The notes under the pieces: model-generated
What the model saw: the letters and a program-made list of their open reading frames with translations, nothing else
What the model was told of the DNA's origin: nothing
The model's database searches: none
Part shown: positions 1-8,164 of the stretch, one piece after another
How positions within the stretch are numbered: the stretch's first letter is position 1
Layout of the letters: every line of letters starts with the position of its first letter
From: Mesobacterium_A hydrothermale
Lineage (GTDB): Bacteria; Pseudomonadota; Alphaproteobacteria; Rhodobacterales; Rhodobacteraceae
Assembly (NCBI RefSeq): GCF_035818635.1
Contig: NZ_JAYLLH010000001.1
Location: 1 to 64,000 of the forward strand
Length of the DNA: 64,000 nucleotides
Reading direction: 5' to 3'
Translations under genes and position numbers: made by a program

Positions 1-114
1 CATCAGCATGACTCGCACGGCCAGCACCAAATGGGAATCCCAATTCGGACTCGTTTGTCGCGATCAATCCACTAGGAACGGGCTTGAGAAATTTCACCGT
101 CGAAGGGGCAGAAC

Positions 115-1002
115 ATGACCGTGACACCGGACTGGATCGCCGTGGATTGGGGCACGTCACAGGTCCGTGCCTGGGCCATGCATGGCGACACTCCGCTGGC
201 GGTCGCACGTTCAGACGCGGGCATGGGAACGCTGTCACCGGGCGATTTCGAAGCGGCGCTTTTGACCCTGGTGCAGGACTGGCTGCCGGACAGCCCGATC
301 GCAGTTGTGATCTGCGGCATGGCGGGGGCGCGGCAAGGTTGGCAAGAGGCCCCCTACGCCTCTGTGCCCTGCGCGCCTGACGCAGGCGGATGCGTGCGGC
401 CGCAGGTTCACGACCCCCGGCTTGACGTGCGCATCCTTGCGGGGCTGAAACAGGACCGTCCCGCCGACGTGATGCGGGGCGAGGAAACCCAGATCGCCGG
501 GGTTCTGGCGCAAGACCCGCGCTTTGATGGCGTGCTGTGCCTGCCGGGCACTCATACGAAATGGGTCCAGGTCTCTGCCGGCGAGGTGGTCAGCTTCCGC
601 ACGTCCATGACCGGAGAGATTTTTGCCCTGCTGGCAAACCAATCCGTCCTGCGCCACGGGCTGTCCGACGGCTGGGACGATGCCGCCTTTGCCGACGCCG
701 TGGCCGAGGCGATGGCGCGGCCAGAGGCGTTGGCCGTGCGGCTGTTCGGCCTGCGGGCCGAGGGGCTGCTGCACGGCCTGTCCGGTCCAACGGCACGCGC
801 CCGCTTGTCGGGTCTCCTGATCGGGGCCGAACTGGCGGCGCTGCGGCCCTACTGGCTGGGCCAGAGGGTGGCGATCATCGGCGATGCGCCGCTTTGCGAT
901 ACCTATGCCGCTGCGCTGACCGCACAGGGGCTGGCGCCGCAGATGATCGACGCGTCCAAGGCGACTTTGTCGGGCCTGACCGCCGCCCACGCCAAGACAT
1001 AA
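115..1002 (+). CDS. dgoK: 2-dehydro-3-deoxygalactonokinase (DgoK)
   Basis: This 295-residue protein matches the DgoK family, which phosphorylates 2-keto-3-deoxygalactonate with ATP in the cytoplasm (DeLey-Doudoroff galactose route). The N-terminus has the family phosphate-binding segment AVDWGTSQVRAW, and the centre has GEETQIAG and LPGTHTKWV. The length is normal for the family. The ATG lies downstream of GAAGGGGC. No partner aldolase is visible inside the window; it may lie upstream of base 1. It converges with leuA across a shared hairpin. Assignment is by family resemblance; the true sugar-acid substrate is inferred. Confidence 0.85.
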   Translation: MTVTPDWIAVDWGTSQVRAWAMHGDTPLAVARSDAGMGTLSPGDFEAALLTLVQDWLPDSPIAVVICGMAGARQGWQEAPYASVPCAPDAGGCVRPQVHDPRLDVRILAGLKQDRPADVMRGEETQIAGVLAQDPRFDGVLCLPGTHTKWVQVSAGEVVSFRTSMTGEIFALLANQSVLRHGLSDGWDDAAFADAVAEAMARPEALAVRLFGLRAEGLLHGLSGPTARARLSGLLIGAELAALRPYWLGQRVAIIGDAPLCDTYAAALTAQGLAPQMIDASKATLSGLTAAHAKT

Positions 1003-1007
1003 GGCAA

Positions 1008-1043
1008 AGAAAAACGCCCGGACCGCAGTGCGATCCGGGCGTT
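1008..1043 (-). terminator. Intrinsic terminator of leuA
   Basis: A perfect 10-bp inverted repeat (AACGCCCGGA at 1013-1022 and TCCGGGCGTT at 1034-1043) lies between the convergent dgoK and leuA stop codons. Read on the minus strand the stem is followed by TTTTCTTTG, so it should terminate leuA. It may also block readthrough from dgoK, but the plus-strand side lacks a T-run. Confidence 0.8.
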
Positions 1044-1064
1044 CCCGCAGTCGTCAGAAAAGGA

Positions 1065-2627
1065 TCAGTGCACGTCCTTGTAGCTGATCTCTTTCACGTC
1101 CTTGCCGGTCTTGCCGCGCCGCACCATCAACCGGTTGAGCGCCGCGATATAGGCCCGGACCGATGCCACAACCGTATCGGTATCCGCCGACTGGCCGGTG
1201 GCGATCATGCCGTCCTCTTCCAGCCTGACAGACACGGTGGCCTGCGCGTCGGTGCCTTCGGTTACCGCGTTCACCTGGTAAAGCTGCAGCCGCGCGCTGT
1301 TGGGATAGACTTTGCGGACGGCTTTGAACGCTGCGTCGACCGGACCGTCCCCGCGCGATTCTGCCGCCATTTCCTTGCCGTCCACGTCCATCTCGATCTC
1401 GGCCGTGGCGGGGCCGCCGGTGCCGCAGGTGACCTTGAGGTTCACCAGTTGCAGATGGTCGCCTCCATCGGCTGTCGCGCTCACCAGGGCGATCACGTCG
1501 TCATCGAACACTTCTTTCTTGCGGTCGGCCAGTTCCTTGAACCGCACGAAGATGTCCTTGAGCTGGTTGTCACCCACGTCATAGCCCAGGTCCTTGAGCT
1601 TGGCGCGCAGCGCCGCGCGGCCCGAATGCTTGCCCAGCGGCAACGAGGTTCCGGCGATGCCGACGTCCTCGGGGCGCATGATCTCGAACGTTTCCTTGTT
1701 CTTCAGCATCCCGTCCTGGTGGATCCCGGATTCATGGGCAAAGGCGTTCTTGCCGACGATGGCCTTATTGAACTGCACCGGGAAGCCCGACACCGTCGAA
1801 ACACGGCGCGAGATGTGCATGATCTTGGTCGTGTCGATCTCGGTGTAGAACGGCATGATGTCGCCGCGCACCTTCAGCGCCATGACCACTTCTTCCAGCG
1901 CGGTGTTGCCGGCGCGCTCGCCCAGACCGTTGATCGTGCATTCGATCTGCCGGGCCCCGCCTTCGACGGCGGCCAGCGCGTTGGCCGTCGCCATGCCCAG
2001 GTCGTTGTGGCAATGGGTGGCAAACACCACCTCGTCCGCGCCGGGCACGGTTTCGATCAGGCGCTTGATCAGGTCGGCGCTTTCGCGCGGGGCGGTATAA
2101 CCGACGGTATCGGGGATGTTGATTGTCGTCGCGCCGGCCTTGATCGCGATTTCAACCACCCGGCACAGATAATCCCATTCCGTCCGGGTCGCATCCATCG
2201 GCGACCATTGCACGTTGTCACACAGGTTCCGGGCGTGGGTCACCGTCTGGTGAATCCGGTCGGCCATTTCGTCCATCGACAGGTTCGGGATCGCACGGTG
2301 CAGCGGCGAGGTGCCGATAAACGTGTGGATCCGCGGGCTGGCGGCGTGTTTCACCGCCTCCCAGCAGCGGTCGATGTCGGGCAGTTGCGCGCGGGCAAGG
2401 CCACAGATGGTCGAGTTCTTCGACCGCTCGGCAATCTCGCTCACGGCGCGGAAATCGCCTTCGGAGGCAATCGGGAAACCGGCCTCGATGATGTCGACCC
2501 CCATTTCGTCCAGAAGCTCGGCAATCTCCAGCTTCTCGTCATGGGTCATGGTCGCGCCGGGGGATTGTTCGCCGTCGCGAAGCGTCGTGTCGAAAATGAG
2601 CACGCGGTCTTTGGTCGTGTCGGTCAT
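1065..2627 (-). CDS. leuA: 2-isopropylmalate synthase (LeuA)
   Basis: LeuA condenses acetyl-CoA with 2-oxoisovalerate, the first committed step of leucine synthesis. The catalytic-domain signature FDTTLRDGEQSPGAT is near residue 11, followed by the TIM-barrel metal site (ATHCHNDLGMATAN) and the second signature (NGLGERAGNTALEEVVMAL). The C-terminal third is the leucine-binding regulatory domain. I chose the ATG at 2627 (MTDTTKDR), preceded by AAGAGA, over an in-frame upstream ATG at 2669 because the conserved region begins here. Length is 520 residues, normal for the family. An upstream Leu-rich leader and stem-loops suggest attenuation by charged tRNA-Leu, in addition to allosteric control. 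Confidence 0.95.
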   Translation of the reverse strand: MTDTTKDRVLIFDTTLRDGEQSPGATMTHDEKLEIAELLDEMGVDIIEAGFPIASEGDFRAVSEIAERSKNSTICGLARAQLPDIDRCWEAVKHAASPRIHTFIGTSPLHRAIPNLSMDEMADRIHQTVTHARNLCDNVQWSPMDATRTEWDYLCRVVEIAIKAGATTINIPDTVGYTAPRESADLIKRLIETVPGADEVVFATHCHNDLGMATANALAAVEGGARQIECTINGLGERAGNTALEEVVMALKVRGDIMPFYTEIDTTKIMHISRRVSTVSGFPVQFNKAIVGKNAFAHESGIHQDGMLKNKETFEIMRPEDVGIAGTSLPLGKHSGRAALRAKLKDLGYDVGDNQLKDIFVRFKELADRKKEVFDDDVIALVSATADGGDHLQLVNLKVTCGTGGPATAEIEMDVDGKEMAAESRGDGPVDAAFKAVRKVYPNSARLQLYQVNAVTEGTDAQATVSVRLEEDGMIATGQSADTDTVVASVRAYIAALNRLMVRRGKTGKDVKEISYKDVH

Positions 2628-2671
2628 GTCAGGAATTCTCTTTTGCAGGTGTTCTTCTTCCGGGATCACGT

Positions 2672-2725
2672 CGGCGCGATGCGGGTCTCCTCTGAGCGGA
2701 CGCGCCGGGACGGCACGCTCAGAGG
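2672..2725 (-). promoter_or_regulatory. Candidate leuA transcription attenuator
   Basis: On the minus strand, CCTCTGAGCG (2725-2716) and CGCTCAGAGG (2698-2689) form a perfect 10-bp stem, extended by an inner GCCG/CGGC hairpin. The 5' arm starts inside the leader peptide's last codons. The loop segment CGGCGCG (2707-2701) can instead pair with CGCGCCG (2678-2672) just downstream, giving a mutually exclusive 7-bp alternative. This geometry is what ribosome-controlled attenuation needs. No U-run follows the main stem, so intrinsic termination is uncertain; Rho-dependent or translational control is possible. Confidence 0.55.
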
Positions 2726-2805
2726 CGGATTAGAAGAAGAATCAGGCCAAGCGCAACCGCTGCCGAACGGCGAGCAAGGGTCGGGATATGGCCAAAAGTC
2801 ATCAT
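2719..2805 (-). CDS. leuL: Leucine leader peptide (LeuL-like)
   Basis: This is a 28-residue ORF about 90 bp upstream of leuA. Its end reads LGLILLLIRL, with six leucines in the last ten codons. Those leucine codons are CTT, CTG, CTT, CTT, CTA and CTC; CTT and CTA are uncommon in this GC-rich window. The stop codon lies inside the 5' arm of the attenuator stem. Leu-rich leaders before leuA are established in Proteobacteria. The start may be either of two adjacent ATG codons (2805 or 2802), and no clear Shine-Dalgarno sequence is visible. Confidence 0.65.
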   Translation of the reverse strand: MMTFGHIPTLARRSAAVALGLILLLIRL

Positions 2806-3072
2806 GGGGGCTGGTATACCCGCTTTCGGACAAAAGAAAACCCCAAGAAAACATGGTTTCCCCGCATAAGTTTGCCTTCCGAACGCGGGATCACGGTCGC
2901 AATTGATTTGGGTCAAGTCACGCGGTGCGCGGATATGCGGTAAGATTATGCACTGCTCTGCGCCGGTGGCCCGACGAGAGCGGGGGGTGGGACAAATCGG
3001 CCGCAACCCGCAAATGACCGACCGAATGCCCACGCTTGGGACGAAGACGCAACCGTCGAAAGGAGAACGGGC
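2806..3072. promoter_or_regulatory. Divergent promoter region of leuA and sqr with FnrL-like box
   Basis: This is the gene-free stretch between the leuL start and sqr. It contains TTGATTTGGGTCAA at 2903-2916, which matches the FNR/FnrL consensus TTGAT-N4-RTCAA in both half-sites. The box is about 160 bp upstream of the sqr ATG and about 100 bp from the leuL start, so it could serve either gene. GAAAGGAGAA just before 3073 is the sqr ribosome-binding site. I see no other clear element. Confidence 0.5.
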
Positions 3073-4353
3073 ATGGCGCATGTAGTCGTATTGGGGGCCG
3101 GTCTGGGGGGAACCATCCAGGCCTATGAACTCAGGGAATCGCTGGGCAAGAACGACGAGATCACGGTGATCTCGGACAAACCCTATTTCCAGTTCACCCC
3201 CTCGAACCCCTGGGCCGGTGTCGGCTGGCGCAAGAAGGAAGAGATCACGATCGACCTCGCGCCGGTCATGAAGCGCCGCAAGATCGGGTTCATCTGCGAT
3301 GCCGCCGTCAAGCTTGACCCGGAAACCAGCACCCTTACCCTGGCCAGCGGCAAAGAGGTTACCTACGACTACCTGGTCATCGCGACCGGCCCGGCGCTGG
3401 CCTTTGACGAAATCGAAGGCTTTGGCCCCGACGGCGGGCACACCGCCTCTGTCTGTTCGATCGAACATGCCGAGGTGTCGGGCAAGAACTGGGATGCGTT
3501 CTGCGCCGATCCCGGCCCGATTGTTGTCGGTGCCGTCCAGGGCGCGAGCTGTTTCGGCCCGGCCTACGAATACCTGCTGACCATCGACACCGACCTGCGC
3601 CGCCGCAAGATCCGCCACAAGGTGCCGATGACCTTCGTCACCTCTGAACCCTATATCGGCCACCTTGGCTTGGGCGGGGTGGGCGATACCAAGGGGATGC
3701 TGGAATCCATCCTGCGTGACCGTGACATCAAGTGGGTGACCAACGCCAAGACCAACAAGTTCACCGCCGACGCGGTGCACATCACCGCCCATGACGACGA
3801 CGGCAATCCCAAGGGTGACCGCGAGATCCCGGCGAAATACAAGATGATGCTGCCGGCGTTCCGGGGCATCCCGCCGCTGATGGGGATCGAGGGGCTTGTC
3901 AACCCGCGCGGCTTTGTCATCACCGACGAATACCAGCGCAATCCGAAATACCCCAACATCTTCGGTATCGGCGTCTGTATCGCCATCGCGCCGAAGGACC
4001 CGACCCCGGTGCCCACCGGCGTGCCCAAGACCGGCTTCATGATCGAATCCATGGTCACCGCCACCGCGCACAACATCCCGCGCGTCATGGCCGGCAAGGA
4101 ACCGAACGAGAAACCCACCTGGAACGCGCTGTGCCTGGCCGATTTCGGCGATCGCGGCGCGGCCTTCCTGGCAATGCCGCAGATCCCGCCGCGCAACGTC
4201 AACTGGGCCAGCGAAGGGCGGTGGGTCCACTGGGCCAAGCTGGCCTTCGAATGGTATTTCATGCGCAAGGTGAAGAAGGGCGTCAGCGAGCCCGTCTATG
4301 AACGCATCATCATGCGGATGATGAAGATCACCAAGCTGGAAGAAAAAGCCTGA
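3073..4353 (+). CDS. sqr: Sulfide:quinone oxidoreductase
   Basis: This 426-residue flavoprotein would oxidise sulfide to sulfane sulfur and pass electrons to the quinone pool at the membrane. The FAD-binding Rossmann motif VVVLGAGLGG opens the protein and a second dinucleotide segment (YDYLVIATGP) lies near residue 100. Cysteines at 128, 160 and 354 match the spacing of the three functional cysteines known in SQR, and GASCFGPAYEY surrounds Cys160. The C-terminus carries a hydrophobic, aromatic stretch (WVHWAKLAFEWYFMRK) suited to membrane association. It is a single-gene unit with a strong RBS and its own terminator. A related flavin oxidoreductase is the only serious alternative. Confidence 0.85.
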   Translation: MAHVVVLGAGLGGTIQAYELRESLGKNDEITVISDKPYFQFTPSNPWAGVGWRKKEEITIDLAPVMKRRKIGFICDAAVKLDPETSTLTLASGKEVTYDYLVIATGPALAFDEIEGFGPDGGHTASVCSIEHAEVSGKNWDAFCADPGPIVVGAVQGASCFGPAYEYLLTIDTDLRRRKIRHKVPMTFVTSEPYIGHLGLGGVGDTKGMLESILRDRDIKWVTNAKTNKFTADAVHITAHDDDGNPKGDREIPAKYKMMLPAFRGIPPLMGIEGLVNPRGFVITDEYQRNPKYPNIFGIGVCIAIAPKDPTPVPTGVPKTGFMIESMVTATAHNIPRVMAGKEPNEKPTWNALCLADFGDRGAAFLAMPQIPPRNVNWASEGRWVHWAKLAFEWYFMRKVKKGVSEPVYERIIMRMMKITKLEEKA

Positions 4354-4375
4354 CCACCGGGTATCCGGTCCGGCG

Positions 4376-4402
4376 AAGGGCGGCCTTCGGGTCGCCCTTT
4401 TC
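4376..4402 (+). terminator. Intrinsic terminator after sqr
   Basis: The stem arms AAGGGCG (4376-4382) and CGCCCTT (4393-4399) are extended inward to a TTCG tetraloop and followed by TTTTCC, then TTTTCC again. It is a textbook rho-independent terminator 22 bp after the sqr stop. Confidence 0.85.
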
Positions 4403-4447
4403 CTTTTCCTGCGCAGGCCTAGGTCCACCCCCGACACAGGAGGACGC

Positions 4448-5113
4448 ATGGAACGGGCATTGATCATCGGCGCATCGGGTGGCATCGGCACGGCGATTGC
4501 CGCCGCCCTGACGGCCCGCGGGGTCCAGGTGACGGCCCTGTCGCGGTCACGCGACGGGCTGGACGTGACCGACGACTCCGCGGTCCGCGCCCACTTGGCG
4601 GCCCTTGAGGGCTCGTATGATCTGATCCTTGTCGCCACCGGTGCGCTGGAAATCGACGGGGCGGAACCGGAAAAATCCCTCAGGGCGCTGGAGCCAAAGG
4701 CGCTGATGGACCAGTTCGCGCTGAATGCGATGGGGCCCGCGCTGGTCCTGAAGCACGCGGCGCACCTGTTGCCCCGCGATCGCCGCGCGGTCTTTGCCGC
4801 GCTGTCGGCCCGTGTCGGCAGCATTGGCGACAACCGTCTGGGCGGCTGGTACGGCTATCGCGCCGCCAAGGCCGCGCTGAACCAACTGGTCCGTTGCGCC
4901 GCGATCGAACTGGCGCGCACCCATAAACAGCTGTCCGTGGTGGCGCTGCATCCGGGCACGGTGCAGACCGACTTTACCCGCAAGTACCTTGGCCGTCATC
5001 CGGCGGTGCCACCGGCCGAAGCGGCGGAAAACCTGCTGCGCGTGATCGACGGGCTGACCCCGGCTGACACCGGCCGTTTCTTTGACTGGGCGGGCAAAGA
5101 GGTCGCGTGGTGA
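4448..5113 (+). CDS. SDR-family oxidoreductase (CsgA/C-factor-like)
   Basis: This 221-residue short-chain dehydrogenase has the NAD(P)-binding motif GASGGIGTAIA at residues 7-17 and the catalytic YxxxK as YGYRAAKAA, with a serine-rich ALSARVGS strand before it. It is slightly shorter than a classical SDR. A Shine-Dalgarno sequence (CAGGAGGA) precedes the ATG. Its stop overlaps the start of the downstream cryptochrome gene (GTGA), implying translational coupling. The substrate cannot be read from sequence. The pairing of an SDR with a photolyase-family gene suggests shared expression but not necessarily shared function. Confidence 0.8.
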   Translation: MERALIIGASGGIGTAIAAALTARGVQVTALSRSRDGLDVTDDSAVRAHLAALEGSYDLILVATGALEIDGAEPEKSLRALEPKALMDQFALNAMGPALVLKHAAHLLPRDRRAVFAALSARVGSIGDNRLGGWYGYRAAKAALNQLVRCAAIELARTHKQLSVVALHPGTVQTDFTRKYLGRHPAVPPAEAAENLLRVIDGLTPADTGRFFDWAGKEVAW

Positions 5114-6642
5114 CCACGCCCCGCCTGATCCTGATCCTTGGCGACCAGTTGACCCAAACCGTCGCCGCGCTGAAAGCCGCCGACAAGGCCCGCGACGTGG
5201 TGGTGATGGCCGAGGTCGCGGACGAGGCCAGCTATGTCCAGCACCACCCGAAAAAGATCGCCCTGATCTTCGCCGCGATGCGCAAATTCGCCGCCCGCCT
5301 GCGCGAAGCGGGCTGGGATGTGCGCTATACCGAACTGGACGACACCGAAAACTCCGGGTCGATTCCCGGCGAACTGCTGCGCCGGGCGGGCGAAACCGGT
5401 GCGCAACGGGTGATCGCGACCGAACCCGGCGAATGGCGCCTGATCGGCCTGCTGAACGACCTGCCGCTGCCGGTGACCCTGCTGGAAGACGACCGGTTCA
5501 TCGCCAGCCACAAGGAGTTCGACGCTTGGGCCAAGGGCCGCAAGGCGCTGCGGATGGAATATTTCTACCGCGAGATGCGCCGCAAGACCGGCCTGTTGAT
5601 GGACGGCGACCAACCGACGGGCGGTCAATGGAACTATGACCACGACAACCGCAAACCCGCGCCCGGCGACATCGACGCCGACGGCCCGCCCAGGTTCACC
5701 CCCGACCCAGTGACGGAAGAGGTGCTGGACCTTGTCGAGGCCCGCTTCGGCAACAGCTTCGGCACGTTGCGCCCGTTCTGGTTCGGCACCGATGCCGAAC
5801 AGGCGCAACAGGCGCTGGATGCCTTCGTCACCCACGCCCTGCCCAGGTTCGGCGACTATCAGGATGCGATGCTGGCCGGCCACCGCTTCCTCTATCATTC
5901 GGTGATCTCGGTCTATCTGAACATCGGCTTGCTTGACCCGCTGGACATCTGCCGCGCGGTCGAAGACGCCTATCGCCGTGGCCACGCGCCGCTGAATGCT
6001 GCCGAAGGCTTCATCCGCCAGATCATCGGCTGGCGCGAATACGTGCGCGGGATCTATTTCCTCGAAGGGCCGGACTATCCCTCCCGCAACGCGCTGGGCC
6101 AGTCGCGTGACCTGCCCGCCGCCTACTGGGGCGCCCCCACCGACATGGCCTGCCTGTCCGCCGCCGTCGAACAGACCCGGGACGAAGCCTATGCCCACCA
6201 CATCCAGCGCCTGATGGTCACCGGCAATTTCGCCCTGCTGGCGGGCGTCGATCCGGGGCAGGTGCATGACTGGTACCTGCGGGTCTATGCCGACGCCTTC
6301 GAATGGGTCGAGGCCCCGAATACCGTGGGGATGAGCCAGTTTGCCGATGGCGGGATCATCGCGTCGAAACCCTATGTGTCCTCGGGGGCCTATATCGACC
6401 GCATGTCGGACTACTGCAAAACCTGCGCCTACAGCGTGAAGCAGAAGACGGGGCAGGGGGCCTGCCCGTTCAACCTGCTTTACTGGCATTTCCTGGTCCG
6501 CCACCGCGACCGGTTCGACGGCAACCCGCGCATGGGCAACATGTACCGGACATGGGAGCGGATGGATGCCGCCCGCCGCGACACCGTGCTGAAGGACGCC
6601 GAGGCGTTCCTTGCCAAACTGGACGCCGGACAGCGGGTCTGA
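5110..6642 (+). CDS. FeS-type cryptochrome/(6-4) photolyase-related protein (CryB/PhrB family)
   Basis: This 510-residue protein belongs to the prokaryotic FeS-BCP branch of the photolyase/cryptochrome superfamily. It opens with an N-terminal Rossmann domain (LILILGDQLTQ). The C-terminal catalytic domain carries FIRQIIGWREYVRGIY, WVEAPNTVGMSQFADGG, and the cysteine cluster DYCKTCAYSV plus GACPFN, which holds the [4Fe-4S] centre in PhrB and CryB. Family members bind FAD and a lumazine antenna; some repair (6-4) photoproducts and CryB of Rhodobacter affects photosynthesis genes. I chose GTG at 5110, overlapping the SDR stop; GTG at 5107 is also possible. Confidence 0.88.
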   Translation: MTTPRLILILGDQLTQTVAALKAADKARDVVVMAEVADEASYVQHHPKKIALIFAAMRKFAARLREAGWDVRYTELDDTENSGSIPGELLRRAGETGAQRVIATEPGEWRLIGLLNDLPLPVTLLEDDRFIASHKEFDAWAKGRKALRMEYFYREMRRKTGLLMDGDQPTGGQWNYDHDNRKPAPGDIDADGPPRFTPDPVTEEVLDLVEARFGNSFGTLRPFWFGTDAEQAQQALDAFVTHALPRFGDYQDAMLAGHRFLYHSVISVYLNIGLLDPLDICRAVEDAYRRGHAPLNAAEGFIRQIIGWREYVRGIYFLEGPDYPSRNALGQSRDLPAAYWGAPTDMACLSAAVEQTRDEAYAHHIQRLMVTGNFALLAGVDPGQVHDWYLRVYADAFEWVEAPNTVGMSQFADGGIIASKPYVSSGAYIDRMSDYCKTCAYSVKQKTGQGACPFNLLYWHFLVRHRDRFDGNPRMGNMYRTWERMDAARRDTVLKDAEAFLAKLDAGQRV

Positions 6643-6690
6643 CAGCCCCCCCCTTTCCCTTCCCGGCGCCAATGCCCTAAACCCTTGTCC

Positions 6691-7044
6691 ATGCGCATCC
6701 TGGAAAACATCATCTCTGACCGCGGGTCGAAATACGCGGTTTCCGGCGGCCCCTGCCAGTCCGAGGACGACGCCCGCGTCTTCCTCAAGAACCTTACCCG
6801 GATCAAGAAATTCGCCAAGGCGACGCACAACACCTGGGGGCTTATCACAGACGCCGGGCCAATCAAGAACGACGATGGCGAATCCGGCGCGGGCATGGTG
6901 ATCCTGCGGATGCTGGAACGCGAAGCGCTGCACAATCACATCATTGTCGTGACCCGCTGGTACGGCGGCAAGCACCTTGGCGGCGACCGGTTCCGCCACG
7001 TGCAGGAGGCGGTGCGGATCTACCTTGCGGACCTGCAAGGGTAA
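6691..7044 (+). CDS. IMPACT/YigZ N-terminal-domain protein
   Basis: This 117-residue protein matches the N-terminal UPF0029 fold of YigZ/IMPACT. The family blocks are visible as KKFAKATHNTWG, DDGESGAGM and VVTRWYGGKHLGGDRFRH. Full-length YigZ is about 200 residues; here the C-terminal domain is absent, so it is a single-domain version. In eukaryotes IMPACT binds GCN1; the bacterial role is unknown. I chose the ATG at 6691 rather than TTG at 6685. It lies 48 bp after the cryptochrome gene on the same strand and could be co-transcribed. Confidence 0.75.
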   Translation: MRILENIISDRGSKYAVSGGPCQSEDDARVFLKNLTRIKKFAKATHNTWGLITDAGPIKNDDGESGAGMVILRMLEREALHNHIIVVTRWYGGKHLGGDRFRHVQEAVRIYLADLQG

Positions 7045-7157
7045 GCATTCCGGCACCACCGCCCTGCGGCAATGCACAATCACGACGCCGTGAACGGGCA
7101 AGACCGGGACAAAATCCGCGCTATCGTTTCGCCAAATCCAACATGGAGGGAGAGACC

Positions 7158-8087
7158 ATGACTGATTCCGTGAAACTGACCCGCCGCGCCGCCCTTGCCG
7201 GGGCCGCCGCCATTCCCTTTGCCGCCGCGATGACCGGGCGTGCGCAGGCGATGGCGCCGATGCAGGGCGCGCAGATGACCAAGGTCAACCGCTTCATGCT
7301 GGGCGGGTTCGAGGTGTCGACCCTGATGGCCGGCACCCGCACCGTACCTGAACCGCAAAACATCTTCGGCATGAATGTCAGCGCGGATGAATTCGCCGCC
7401 GCCTCGGCCGCCGCGCATATCCCGACCGACAAGGCGCAGTTCTTCTTTACGCCGACGCTGATCAACACCGGGGCCGAACTGATCCTGTTCGACACCGGCC
7501 TGAACGGCGCAGGCATCGCGGCGGCGGTGACCGCTGCGGGCTATACGCCCGACCAGGTCACCCATGTGGTGCTGACCCACATGCACGGCGACCACATCGG
7601 CGGGCTGATGACCGACGGCGCTCCGACCTTCGCCAATGCTGCCTATGTCACAGGCCAGCAGGAATACGATTTCTGGGCCGGTGCCGGCAATGAAGGCTTT
7701 GACAAATCCGTCCGCCCGCTGGCCGAAAAGATGAGTTTCCTGGCCGATGGCGGGTCTGTCACCTCGGGCATCATCTCGGTTCTGGCCAACGGTCACACGC
7801 CGGGCCACATGGGCTACATGGTGGAAAGCAACGGCCAGCAGCTGATGCTGATCGCCGATCTGGCCAATCATTACGTCTGGTCGCTGGCCTATCCCGATTG
7901 GGAAGTGAAGTTCGACGCCGACAAGGCCGCCGCGGCCGCGTCGCGCCGCAAGGTTCTGGGGATGCTGGCCGCCGACAAGGTGCCCTTCATCGGCTATCAC
8001 ATGCCGTTCCCGGCCCTGGGCTATGTCGAAACCCGCGGCGACGGCTTCCAGTATGTCCCGCACAGCTATCAGCTGATGATGAGCTAA
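7158..8087 (+). CDS. Tat-exported metallo-beta-lactamase-fold hydrolase
   Basis: This 309-residue protein starts with a twin-arginine signal (KLTRRAALAGAAAIPFAAAM) and a likely cleavage site after GRAQA. The mature part has the metallo-beta-lactamase zinc motif HMHGDHIGG, a later GHTPGHMGY histidine, LIADLANH and a final GYHMPFP. The overall layout resembles periplasmic AHL-lactonase-like and related hydrolases, but the substrate cannot be assigned. The ATG at 7158 sits 8 nt after GGAGGGAGAG; an upstream in-frame ATG at 7143 lies before that RBS and was rejected. Export folded through Tat fits a metal enzyme. Confidence 0.85.
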   Translation: MTDSVKLTRRAALAGAAAIPFAAAMTGRAQAMAPMQGAQMTKVNRFMLGGFEVSTLMAGTRTVPEPQNIFGMNVSADEFAAASAAAHIPTDKAQFFFTPTLINTGAELILFDTGLNGAGIAAAVTAAGYTPDQVTHVVLTHMHGDHIGGLMTDGAPTFANAAYVTGQQEYDFWAGAGNEGFDKSVRPLAEKMSFLADGGSVTSGIISVLANGHTPGHMGYMVESNGQQLMLIADLANHYVWSLAYPDWEVKFDADKAAAAASRRKVLGMLAADKVPFIGYHMPFPALGYVETRGDGFQYVPHSYQLMMS

Positions 8088-8120
8088 GGATTGCGCCGCG
8101 CCTGACGCGCGTCGCCCGGG

Positions 8121-8150
8121 GGCGGGCGCGGCCTGACGGCCGCGCCCGCC
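8121..8150. terminator. Strong GC hairpin between convergent genes
   Basis: A perfect 13-bp inverted repeat (8121-8133 with 8138-8150) around a TGAC loop lies between the MBL gene and the oppositely oriented oxygenase gene. There is no T-run on either side, so it is a probable but not canonical bidirectional terminator. Confidence 0.55.
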
Positions 8151-8164
8151 CTGCTATCTGACTG

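Noticed and set aside
1..75. Possible C-terminal end of an upstream gene, frame closed by TAG at 73-75
   Set aside because: Twenty-four codons without recognisable features are not enough to call a partial gene.
537..2906. Long plus-strand ORF of 789 codons across leuA
   Set aside because: It is antisense to leuA, has low-complexity Arg/His/Gly-rich composition typical of the complement of GC-rich codons, and has no family signature.
2903..3085. 60-codon plus-strand ORF before sqr
   Set aside because: It overlaps the sqr start and the FnrL-like box and has no RBS; better explained as a promoter region.
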